Positions 1 through 7,778 of a DNA stretch of 7,778 nt are shown here, piece after piece (within the stretch, counting starts at the first letter, position 1; each line of letters starts with the position of its first letter). Source of the stretch: Thermodesulfobacteriota bacterium (GTDB lineage: Bacteria; Desulfobacterota; Syntrophobacteria; BM002). A model generated the notes under the pieces. That model saw only the letters and a program-made list of their open reading frames with translations. It did no database searches and was not told the DNA's origin. The stretch is from contig CAMYLW010000068.1 in assembly GCA_947259475.1 (NCBI GenBank), positions 1 through 7,778 on the forward strand. The letters run 5' to 3'. The position numbers and the translations under genes are program-made.

Positions 1-24
1 GTGACTTGGTGCCTTTGTGGTGAG
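1..24. repeat. Degenerate 8-bp periodic repeat at window edge
   Basis: The first 24 bases divide into three octamers that each begin GTG (GTGACTTG, GTGCCTTT, GTGGTGAG). The first two match at six of eight positions; the third keeps little more than the GTG. The array may continue to the left beyond the window. It lies downstream of the atp operon terminator and codes for nothing evident. Seen directly: the 8-bp period. Inferred: it belongs to the same general class of short tandem intergenic repeats as those at 77-105 and 7655-7756. Confidence 0.4.
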
Positions 25-76
25 AAAAAAATGAACAGGTCCAAATCTTTGTCCTTTGAATTCTTGAGTTTTGATG

Positions 77-105
77 CAACGGACAACTGACAACGGACGA
101 CGGAC
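77..105. repeat. Four tandem heptamers, CAACGGA type
   Basis: Four consecutive 7-bp units are visible: CAACGGA, CAACTGA, CAACGGA and CGACGGA, followed by one more C. Units one and three are identical and the other two differ from them at one position each. The array lies in non-coding DNA beyond the atpC terminator. It resembles in form the short tandemly repeated repetitive (STRR) heptamers described in cyanobacterial intergenic DNA, though the sequence differs. Function unknown. Confidence 0.7.
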
Positions 106-132
106 GCTGCGAAGCGCTGAGCTGAGCGCAGC
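106..132. other. Short hairpin-forming inverted repeat
   Basis: GCTGCG at 106-111 is the reverse complement of CGCAGC at 127-132. An alternative inner stem pairs GCGCT (114-118) with AGCGC (125-129) around a 6-base loop. It lies between the heptamer array and the operon terminator. On the minus strand no T-run follows it, so it is not an intrinsic terminator by itself. It could be the edge of the repeat element or an RNA 3'-end stabiliser; neither is shown. Confidence 0.35.
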
Positions 133-135
133 AAT

Positions 136-165
136 AAAAAAGGCGGACCCGCTATGGGATCCGCC
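136..165 (-). terminator. Rho-independent terminator of the atp operon
   Basis: Read on the minus strand, GGCGGATCCC (165-156) pairs with GGGTCCGCC (150-142) as a nine-base-pair GC-rich stem with one bulged base and a 5-base loop. A run of six T residues (141-136) follows immediately. The hairpin begins 27 bases after the atpC stop codon. This is the standard architecture of an intrinsic terminator and marks the 3' end of the operon transcript. Confidence 0.92.
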
Positions 166-192
166 TTGCGTATGTCGAAAATTCGTTCTAGC

Positions 193-606
193 CTAAAGCT
201 TGGCTCTCTCCGCAGTCCGGATGCGGGCGATGGCTCGTTGGAGTGCGGCTTCAACCCGGAGAAAATCCATTTCCTCTTGCCGCTCTTTGAGACGTTGCTC
301 AGCCCGTTCCCTGGCAGCCCGCGCCCGTTCCAAATCAATATCTTTGGCGGGTTCAGCTGTTGTGGCCAGTATGGTAACCTTGGTGGGCAGCACCTCGGCG
401 TAGCCGCCACTGACCGCCACGTACTCAAGCTGGCCTCCTATGCGGTATTTCACTTCACCGGGTTGAAGCTGGGCAAGGAACGGCAGGTGATTGGGCAAGG
501 CGCCAAACTCACCAAAGTAGCCGGGGGCCATTACTATATCAACATCCTCGCTCACTACCGTTTGCTCAGGAGTTACCACCTCTAGCTGCAGCGTCTTCTC
601 TGCCAT
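193..606 (-). CDS. atpC: ATP synthase F1 epsilon subunit
   Basis: This is the epsilon subunit of the F1 central stalk, which joins gamma to the c-ring and can inhibit ATP hydrolysis. The 137-residue length is normal for the family. Residues 1-85 form the N-terminal beta-sandwich, with the conserved stretch [16 protein letters not shown] at 27-42 and VSGGYAEV at 65-72. Residues 90-137 form the C-terminal helical pair. IDLERA at 90-95 fits the I(L)DxxRA ATP-binding motif known from the Bacillus PS3 epsilon subunit. The ATG at 606 has a GGTGA site four bases upstream. It is the last gene of the operon; the 79-bp gap after atpD is the widest between subunit genes and holds no recognisable gene. 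The terminator follows 27 bases after the stop. Confidence 0.97.
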   Translation of the reverse strand: MAEKTLQLEVVTPEQTVVSEDVDIVMAPGYFGEFGALPNHLPFLAQLQPGEVKYRIGGQLEYVAVSGGYAEVLPTKVTILATTAEPAKDIDLERARAARERAEQRLKERQEEMDFLRVEAALQRAIARIRTAERAKL

Positions 607-685
607 AAAATCACCATTTTGATATTATTGAGCACGTATTCTCGTAATTCCGGAACTATCTGTCAGCCTTCAGACGACCCACCTT

Positions 686-3012
<2,327 letters not shown>

Positions 3013-3050
3013 AGGTCGCTTCTCTCACTCGCTTTTTCTGCATCCCGACC

Positions 3051-4601
3051 TTAAAGGGTAGCCTGGAAGACCTCATCGAACTCAGTAAGAGCCTTCTTCA
3101 TCTTCTCGTCCAGCTCGTCACCGATCTCATCCTTCTCTGTGAGCTCATCAAAGATGTAGGAATGCTTCTGCTCGACGAACTCCAGCATTTGCTGCTCGTA
3201 TGCCCCCGCCTTCTCCACTGGATACTTGTCCAGAAAACCGCGAGTACCGGCGTAGAGGGCCGTCACCTGCTTCGCCATGGACATGGGCTCATACTGGGGC
3301 TGCTTCAACAACTCAACCAGACGCACGCCTCGATTGAGCTGATCCTGGGTGGATTGGTCCAGGTCGCTGCCGAATTGAGCAAAGGCTTCCAGTTCACGAT
3401 ACTGGGCCAGGTCCAGACGCAAAGTACCGGCAACCTGTTTCATCGCCTTCACTTGGGCGGCGCCGCCCACGCGGGAAACGGACAGACCCACGTTGATGGC
3501 CGGGCGCACACCAGCGAAGAACAGAGCTGGTTCCAGATAAATCTGCCCGTCGGTAATGGAAATAACATTGGTGGGGATATAAGCGGAGACGTCACCGGCC
3601 TGGGTCTCGATGATGGGCAAGGCCGTCAAGGAGCCGCCGCCTTTCACGAACTGGGGATCCAGCTCGGGGGCTTTGTCCGACACCTTTGCCGCCCGCTCCA
3701 AGAGACGGGAGTGGTTATAGAAAATGTCACCCGGAAAAGCTTCGCGGGCCGGCGGCCGGCGGAGCAGCAGGGAAATCTGCCGGTAGGCAACCGCCTGCTT
3801 GGAGAGGTCGTCATAGATGATCAGCGCGTGCCGGCCGCGGTCCCGGTAGTACTCTCCCATGGCACAGCCAGCGAAAGGAGCAAGGTATTGCAGTGAGGCT
3901 GGATCACTAGCACAGGCAGCAACCACGATGGTGTAGTCCATGGCGCCATGCTTTCTGAGAGTCTCCACCACCTGAGCCACCGAGGACTTTTTCTGGCCGA
4001 CGGCAACATAGATGCAGATCACATCCTGGCCCTTCTGATTGATGATGGCATCCACCCCGATGGCGGTCTTGCCGATCTGGCGGTCGCCGATGATCAGCTC
4101 ACGCTGACCCCGGCCCACAGGGGTCATGGCATCGATGGCCTTGAGCCCCGTATACATGGGCTCGTCCACCGGCTGGCGTTCAATAACGCCGGGGGCGATC
4201 CGCTCGATTCGGGCAAAATCGGTGGTCTCGATGGGACCCTTGCCGTCCAGAGCCTGCCCCACTCCGTCCACCACCCTACCGACAACCGCATCTCCCACCG
4301 GTACCTCGGCGATGCGACCGGTGCGTTTTACGACAGTACCTTCCTTTATGTGGATATCCTCGCCCATGATGGCGCAACCCACATTGTCTTCTTCCAGGTT
4401 GAGGGCGAGGCCATAGATCGTGCCATGCTCCGTGGGAAACTCCAGCAACTCCATGAGCATGCACTTCTCCACCCCGTAGACACGGGCAATACCGTCACCA
4501 ACAGTGAGAACGGTGCCAGTCTCGCTCAGTTCAACCTTTTTGTCATAGTCCTTGATCTGTTCCCTGATAATCTGACTGATTTCTTCGGCCCTGATTTCCA
4601 T
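3051..4601 (-). CDS. atpA: ATP synthase F1 alpha subunit
   Basis: Alpha is the non-catalytic nucleotide-binding subunit that alternates with beta in the F1 hexamer. The protein has 516 residues against 513 in E. coli. The N-terminal beta-barrel covers about 1-95. The P-loop GDRQIGKT is at 172-179, the Walker B region ALIIYDD at 259-265, and the arginine finger R377 lies in [10 protein letters not shown] (E. coli alpha R376), reaching into the catalytic site of the neighbouring beta. The C-terminal helical domain runs from about 385 to 516. The ATG at 4601 is preceded by GGGGTGA with nine bases of spacing, overlapping the atpH stop codon, and the genes are nine bases apart, which suggests coupled translation. 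Nothing unusual is missing. Confidence 0.98.
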   Translation of the reverse strand: MEIRAEEISQIIREQIKDYDKKVELSETGTVLTVGDGIARVYGVEKCMLMELLEFPTEHGTIYGLALNLEEDNVGCAIMGEDIHIKEGTVVKRTGRIAEVPVGDAVVGRVVDGVGQALDGKGPIETTDFARIERIAPGVIERQPVDEPMYTGLKAIDAMTPVGRGQRELIIGDRQIGKTAIGVDAIINQKGQDVICIYVAVGQKKSSVAQVVETLRKHGAMDYTIVVAACASDPASLQYLAPFAGCAMGEYYRDRGRHALIIYDDLSKQAVAYRQISLLLRRPPAREAFPGDIFYNHSRLLERAAKVSDKAPELDPQFVKGGGSLTALPIIETQAGDVSAYIPTNVISITDGQIYLEPALFFAGVRPAINVGLSVSRVGGAAQVKAMKQVAGTLRLDLAQYRELEAFAQFGSDLDQSTQDQLNRGVRLVELLKQPQYEPMSMAKQVTALYAGTRGFLDKYPVEKAGAYEQQMLEFVEQKHSYIFDELTEKDEIGDELDEKMKKALTEFDEVFQATL

Positions 4602-4610
4602 CGGCTCGTC

Positions 4611-5153
4611 TCACCCCTTTATTAAAGTTTCTTTGATGTTAGTCAGTTGACTCCTGACACTACCATCCAAAACCAAATCGCCAACCCGAGCTACTACTCC
4701 ACCAATGAGCTCGGGATCAACCTCTGTTTCCACAGAAATGCTACGGCCAGTCGTCTTTTCCAGAGAGGCTTTGATAGATTCCACTGCCTCCTCCGAAAGA
4801 GGTGTGGCGCTTGTCACCTTGGCCCTGCTGACATTGACCATCTCGTCTAGAAGTTTTTGATAGAAGCTGCGAACCTCCGGGATGATGGGTAACCGGTTCT
4901 TCTCGAGCATCAAATCGATCAAGCTCTTAAATACCGGCGACATTCCCATCTTCTCAACCACCGCGCCGCAGATAACTTGGCGGTTTTCTTTGGCGTAAAG
5001 TGGATTGGAAGCAGCATCGGCAAATTCCGGCGTCTCTTCCCAAAAAGTCACGAATTGATCCAGCTCTTCTCCGTACTTCTCGTGGTTACCGTCTTCGCGA
5101 CCTAGAGTCAGCAACGCTTTCGCATACCTTTTGGCTAAAATCTGATTGGTCAC
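4611..5153 (-). CDS. atpH: ATP synthase F1 delta subunit (OSCP)
   Basis: Delta (homologue of mitochondrial OSCP) caps the alpha3beta3 head and holds it to the peripheral b/b' stalk. The 180-residue length is normal. The N-terminal helical bundle covers about 1-105, beginning with the typical ILAKRYAKALL. The C-terminal domain holds the family signature VDPELIGGVVARVGD at 145-159 and LDGSVRSQL at 162-170. The start is GTG at 5153, not ATG: it overlaps the atpF stop as GTGA (four shared bases) and has GGAGG four bases upstream inside the end of atpF. Translational coupling with atpF is therefore likely, which would help match stator protein amounts. Confidence 0.96.
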   Translation of the reverse strand: MTNQILAKRYAKALLTLGREDGNHEKYGEELDQFVTFWEETPEFADAASNPLYAKENRQVICGAVVEKMGMSPVFKSLIDLMLEKNRLPIIPEVRSFYQKLLDEMVNVSRAKVTSATPLSEEAVESIKASLEKTTGRSISVETEVDPELIGGVVARVGDLVLDGSVRSQLTNIKETLIKG

Positions 5154-5746
5154 TTGGCCTCCACCACCTTTGTCATGAAGTCATCAACCAGCTTTTGCTG
5201 ATCTTCTTCGCCAATTTTTTCCTTGAGCAAAGCCTCAGCAGCTGTCACGGAAAGCTCCGCGATCTCCTGCTGTAGCCCCTCTTTGGCGATCTTGATCTCC
5301 TGCTCTATTGCAATATCAGTTTGTTGGCGAATCTCCGTCGCAGCCTTCTCGGCGTTGGCGATAATTCTCGTTTTTTCCCTCTCGCCCTGCTCGATGTACT
5401 CTTGCAGAATGCGATCGGTCTCTTTATCCAGCTGGCTTAGCTTCTGTTTGTATTCCTCGTAGGTTTTCTCCGCCTCTTTCTTCTTGACTTCCAGTTCGTT
5501 GAGAGTGTTGGCAATGGATTCGGTGCGCTTGGTAAAAAACGCTTTAACGTTGAGTTTCTTAAAAATAAAGATGAGAGCACCAGCCATGATGGCAAAATTC
5601 AGAACCCGCTGCCAGAAATCCGGCCACATGGAATGGCCACCCTCAGATGAGGCCCAAACCACTCCGGCTGTCATGAGTATGACAGAACTGCACCAGCCAA
5701 TTGTGGCCAGAAGCCTGCGAGTCCTGCTACGCTTAGGCCAACTCAT
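5150..5746 (-). CDS. atpF: ATP synthase Fo b subunit with signal-like leader
   Basis: This is one of the two peripheral-stalk b-type subunits, anchoring delta and the F1 head to the membrane. It has 198 residues, longer than the 156 of E. coli b. The extra length is at the N terminus: basic residues at 5-11, a hydrophobic stretch at about 12-31 and a signal-peptidase-like VWA ending at residue 32, then SSEGGH. The true membrane anchor follows at about 46-63, and a long charged coiled coil rich in Lys, Glu and Gln at about 66-175. The same leader is known in Geobacter-type AtpF proteins. The ATG shares one base with the atpF' stop (TAATG), and GAGGAG lies six bases upstream. It is the longer, leader-bearing member of the b/b' pair. 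Confidence 0.95.
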   Translation of the reverse strand: MSWPKRSRTRRLLATIGWCSSVILMTAGVVWASSEGGHSMWPDFWQRVLNFAIMAGALIFIFKKLNVKAFFTKRTESIANTLNELEVKKKEAEKTYEEYKQKLSQLDKETDRILQEYIEQGEREKTRIIANAEKAATEIRQQTDIAIEQEIKIAKEGLQQEIAELSVTAAEALLKEKIGEEDQQKLVDDFMTKVVEAK

Positions 5747-6171
5747 TAAATGCTCCTCTCCAGGATTTTCTCGGTTACTGCCACAGAAAAAGTCTGAACT
5801 TGCTTTTGCAGTTCGGTCCGAGCGTCCTGGATGTCCGACGCTACTTTCTTTCGGGCCTCATCGATCTTAGCCTGAACCTCCTGAGTGGTAGTTGCAATGA
5901 GCTCTACCTCCGCCTGTTCACCCTCATCCTTCATACTCTGTACCCTACCCACCCCTTCTTGCCTGGCTTCCAGGATCTTTACTTCGAACTGTTCCATTGA
6001 TGACTGGGCTTCGCCAGTTAACGAGGTAATGTCTGAGTTGAAGGTTTCTACTATTTGATTGCGCTCTTTGATGATCTTGCGGATGGGGCGAAAAAGAATA
6101 AAATTGAGGACAAAGAGGAGGATCAAAACATTGATCATTTGAATGACGAGAGTAATGTCTGGATTGATCAT
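5746..6171 (-). CDS. atpF': ATP synthase Fo b' subunit
   Basis: This is the second b-type stator subunit (b'), expected to pair with AtpF as a heterodimeric peripheral stalk, as in photosynthetic bacteria, chloroplasts and many Desulfobacterota. It has 141 residues. A single N-terminal membrane helix lies at about 7-27 (MINVLILLFVLNFILF region), followed by the characteristic FRPIRKIIKERNQ and a continuous amphipathic, charged helix to the end. It has no signal-peptide leader, unlike the neighbouring b. The ATG at 6171 has GGAG nine bases upstream. It is the first gene of the operon; the genes for subunits a and c do not precede it. The symbol is also written atpG2 or atpX in some genomes. 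Confidence 0.94.
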   Translation of the reverse strand: MINPDITLVIQMINVLILLFVLNFILFRPIRKIIKERNQIVETFNSDITSLTGEAQSSMEQFEVKILEARQEGVGRVQSMKDEGEQAEVELIATTTQEVQAKIDEARKKVASDIQDARTELQKQVQTFSVAVTEKILERSI

Positions 6172-6226
6172 AGTCTCGCTCTCCGAAATGCTTCGCGCAC
6201 CTTACACTCGGGGCGGATTTGTCTTT

Positions 6227-6240
6227 GTTAAAATCTTAAC
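6227..6240. promoter_or_regulatory. Imperfect inverted repeat upstream of atpF'
   Basis: GTTAAAATCTTAAC reads as GTTAA and TTAAC arms around four bases. It lies 56 bases upstream of the atpF' start in an A/T-rich patch, a place where an operator could sit. The arms are short and the A/T content makes chance likely, so this is only a candidate site. Confidence 0.2.
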
Positions 6241-6485
6241 AATCTAATTGCTTTGAGAAGATCGTACCGGGCTCGACCGCTGCCAAATTCTTAAGGAGCG
6301 CAGCACCCTTCCCGTTCCCCAAAACCACCGAAATTGTTATAAGAAAACTTTGGTCGTAAAGAGTGATTCGGGTGCGAAATGTGGTGTGGCAAACATTCTA
6401 TCTCTGTACGGAAAATCTTATTAGCACACAAAATTTTACATTGCAAGGAAAAAGTAAAAAAAATCACAATATCCAAAAAGAGACA

Positions 6486-6497
6486 GAACAGCTGTTC
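6486..6497. repeat. Perfect 12-bp palindrome beside the rodA stop
   Basis: GAACAGCTGTTC is identical to its reverse complement and begins two bases after the rodA stop codon (in rodA's direction). It has the GAAC-N4-GTTC form of the Gram-positive-type LexA box. It lies over 300 bases upstream of atpF', so a direct operator role there is doubtful. As RNA it would form only a four-pair stem, too weak for a terminator. Confidence 0.45.
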
Positions 6498-6499
6498 AC

Positions 6500-7603
6500 T
6501 TACTTCTGGAAAACGAACTTACGCATGGCCACATTGAGTAAGATGCCAACGCTAGCCATGGTCACCACCGCTGACGATCCGCCGTAACTAACCAGTGGAA
6601 GTGGAATGCCCACCACCGGCAACATGCCCAACACCATGGCGATGTTCACTGCCACATGCCAGAAGACAGTGGCGGTAATGCCAAAGCCCAGCAGAGCACC
6701 GAATTGATCCCGGGAGCGACGCGCTACATTCAGTCCCCTCAGAAAAAAACAGAGGAAAAGAGCCAATAGCAGCATACCGCCCACGAAACCCCACTCTTCA
6801 GCCAAAACGGTGAAGATGAAATCAGTGTGGTGCTCAGGAATGAAACGGAGCTGGCCCTGGGTTCCTTTGAGAAATCCTTTTCCCCAGAACTGTCCGGAAC
6901 CAACAGCTATCTTCGCTTGAATTATGTGGTACCCGGCCCCGAGAGGATCTCTGCTGGGATCGAGTAGAGTTAAAATTCGCTGCCGTTGATACCCTTTCAT
7001 CAGGTACCAGAAAAGGGGAAGAGCACTCACAGAAAAGCCTGTCAAGACAAGGAGAGAAGAAGGCCTTACTCCTACAAAAAGAATCATTGAGGCGGCGATG
7101 CCAAGCAGCAGGGCGGCAGTTCCCAGATCAGGTTCCAGCACTATCAATACCACTGGCAATAAGACCATCAGTGCTGGCAGGGCCAATTCACGGAGTTTGT
7201 AGCTTTCGCGCTTCTCCTGTCCGGCAAAAAAGCGGGCCAGAGCGATTACCAGGAGAGGTTTCATTAACTCCGAGGGCTGCGCCACAACCGGTCCCAAGTC
7301 AAGCCAGCGTTTGGAACCGGACACGGTTTTGCCAAAGATGAGCACCGCCACCAGTAGTAGTATGCCGATCACATAGGCTGGATATGCAGACCGCTCCAAC
7401 CACTGGTAATCCAGGCTAAAAGCCAGGACCATCACTATAGCCCCCAGCCCCAGCCAATAAAACTGGCGGGTGAGAATGGAGCCATGGACCCCACCGCCAG
7501 AGAACAGCGCGCTGTATAGCGTCATTAAACCGACTGCCATAATGGCAAAAGTGAGAAGCAGCAACAGCCAGTCGAAATTTTGGATGAGTCTACGGTCGAT
7601 CAT
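6500..7603 (-). CDS. rodA: Peptidoglycan glycosyltransferase RodA (SEDS family)
   Basis: RodA polymerises lipid II into glycan strands for side-wall elongation, working in the inner membrane with the transpeptidase PBP2 and MreBCD. The 367-residue protein is polytopic, with about ten hydrophobic segments, and matches the FtsW/RodA/SpoVE family: GSKRWLDLGPVVAQPSELMK at 96-115, EPDLGTA at 157-163, the HTDFIF loop with D261 (equivalent to the essential E. coli RodA D262) within the PEHHTDFIFTVLAEEWGFVGG stretch at 256-276, and GIPLPLVSYGGSS at 332-344. The length and N-terminal start favour RodA over FtsW. The ATG at 7603 has a modest AAGAAGAG site upstream. mrdA (PBP2) is the usual upstream partner but is not within the 175 bases available. 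The 328-bp gap to atpF' suggests it is a separate unit from the atp genes. Confidence 0.95.
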   Translation of the reverse strand: MIDRRLIQNFDWLLLLLTFAIMAVGLMTLYSALFSGGGVHGSILTRQFYWLGLGAIVMVLAFSLDYQWLERSAYPAYVIGILLLVAVLIFGKTVSGSKRWLDLGPVVAQPSELMKPLLVIALARFFAGQEKRESYKLRELALPALMVLLPVVLIVLEPDLGTAALLLGIAASMILFVGVRPSSLLVLTGFSVSALPLFWYLMKGYQRQRILTLLDPSRDPLGAGYHIIQAKIAVGSGQFWGKGFLKGTQGQLRFIPEHHTDFIFTVLAEEWGFVGGMLLLALFLCFFLRGLNVARRSRDQFGALLGFGITATVFWHVAVNIAMVLGMLPVVGIPLPLVSYGGSSAVVTMASVGILLNVAMRKFVFQK

Positions 7604-7654
7604 TGGTCAGTTCTCTTCTTGGAAAAACAGTGGTTACCCAAAACTACGGCCCAT

Positions 7655-7687
7655 GGAGTGTTGCAGTGTTGGAGTATTGGAGTGTTG
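7655..7687. repeat. Octamer tandem repeat, left arm
   Basis: Four consecutive octamers are visible: GGAGTGTT, GCAGTGTT, GGAGTATT and GGAGTGTT, plus a final G. Units one and four are identical; the others differ by one base. It lies in the upstream region of rodA, about 50-85 bases before the start codon, and faces a second array in opposite orientation at 7730-7756. Confidence 0.8.
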
Positions 7688-7729
7688 AAAAAACTTTCGA
7701 ATCCATAGAGTTCTTCGTCTTCTATTTTT

Positions 7730-7756
7730 CCATTACTCCACTACTCCATTACTCCA
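7730..7756. repeat. Octamer tandem repeat, inverted right arm
   Basis: Octamers CCATTACT, CCACTACT and CCATTACT are followed by CCA. Their reverse complement has the form GGAGTARTGG, so they share the TGGAGT core with the array at 7655-7687 but run on the opposite strand. With the 42-base spacer between, the two arrays could form an imperfect long hairpin, each octamer giving six matched pairs and about two mismatches. The region 7604-7778 holds no gene. Confidence 0.78.
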
Positions 7757-7778
7757 GCTCTTCGTGCTTCCTGCACCG

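Larger units (their letters stand above)
6172..6499 (-). promoter_or_regulatory. rodA-atpF' intergenic region, probable atp promoter region
   Basis: No credible gene lies in these 328 bases. The rodA-proximal half (about 6410-6480) is very A/T-rich, with an 8-base A run at 6456-6463 (T run on the coding strand). The atpF'-proximal part is more mixed and ends in the atpF' ribosome binding site (GGAG at 6184-6181). Because the atp operon needs a transcription start and rodA is a separate function, the promoter probably lies here, but no good -35/-10 pair can be read. There is no hairpin plus T-run strong enough to call a rodA terminator, so read-through from rodA cannot be excluded. Confidence 0.5.

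Noticed and set aside
31..90. 19-codon plus-strand frame with a GGTGAG site ahead of its ATG
   Set aside because: It is very short, and its end runs into the heptamer array; there is no support for translation.
154..585. 143-codon plus-strand frame opposite atpC
   Set aside because: It starts inside the terminator hairpin, is antisense to a clear epsilon gene and resembles no known family.
3162..4625. Two long plus-strand open frames (3162-3896 and 3948-4625) opposite atpA
   Set aside because: They lie wholly or almost wholly antisense to atpA, have no recognisable domains, and reflect the codon bias of the real gene on the other strand.
6271..6286. Sigma-54-like GG-N10-GC spacing (TTGGCA to GAGC) on the minus strand
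   Set aside because: The -24 half is acceptable but the -12 half lacks the expected TTGC, so the match is probably chance.
6303..6375. GCACCC (6303-6308) and GGGTGC (6370-6375) as a leader RNA stem
   Set aside because: Six pairs around a 61-base loop without supporting inner helices is within chance expectation.
6418..6446. Possible sigma-70 pair TTGCAA - 17 bases - TAATAA with a TG extension on the minus strand
   Set aside because: The -35 matches four of six and the -10 only three of six in an A/T-rich tract where such matches are common; too weak to annotate.
6291..6476. 61-codon minus-strand frame in the rodA-atpF' gap
   Set aside because: It needs a TTG start in a T-rich tract, has no convincing ribosome binding site and a composition typical of untranslated A/T-rich DNA.
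6363..6587. 74-codon plus-strand frame spanning the gap and the end of rodA
   Set aside because: It overlaps rodA antisense and has no recognisable features.
7470..7688. 72-codon plus-strand frame at the start of rodA
   Set aside because: Antisense to rodA, and its end is just a translation of the octamer repeat.

Overview
This window is a near-complete minus-strand F1Fo ATP synthase operon with a cell-shape gene upstream. Transcription runs from high to low coordinates: rodA (7603-6500), a 328-bp gap, then atpF' (b'), atpF (b), atpH (delta), atpA (alpha), atpG (gamma), atpD (beta) and atpC (epsilon). A strong intrinsic terminator follows at about 165-136. All eight genes look intact, with family-typical lengths and catalytic residues in place.

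The operon encodes the whole F1 head (alpha, beta, gamma, delta, epsilon) and both membrane-anchored stator arms (b and b'). It lacks the proton-channel subunits a (atpB) and c (atpE), and atpI. A paired b'/b arrangement, a b subunit with a signal-peptide-like leader, and Fo a/c genes located elsewhere are familiar from Desulfobacterota such as Geobacter relatives. With the moderate G+C content, I infer a Desulfobacterota (former Deltaproteobacteria) chromosome. This is inference from gene order and protein features, not from a search.

The genes are tightly packed at the front of the operon: atpF'/atpF share one base (TAATG), atpF/atpH share four (GTGA), and atpH/atpA are 9 bp apart. Spacing loosens towards the end, with 38 bp at atpA/atpG, 38 bp at atpG/atpD and 79 bp at atpD/atpC. 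The likely atpD start is an internal ATG at 2095, because a TTG at 2104 sits too close to the AGGAGG site.

The non-coding flanks hold the less ordinary material. Position 1-24 has a degenerate 8-bp periodic repeat, 77-105 has four tandem heptamers (CAACGGA type), and 7655-7756 has two arrays of an octamer (GGAGTRTT type) in opposite orientation around a 42-base spacer. The rodA-atpF' gap (6172-6499) must hold the 3' end of the rodA transcript and probably the atp promoter. It contains a perfect 12-bp palindrome beside the rodA stop and an imperfect inverted repeat near atpF', but no convincing promoter or structured RNA.

I found no mobile element, CRISPR array, tRNA or rRNA, and no sign of a novel multi-gene system. 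The core of the window is conserved housekeeping DNA; the short tandem repeats are the main thing worth a second look.
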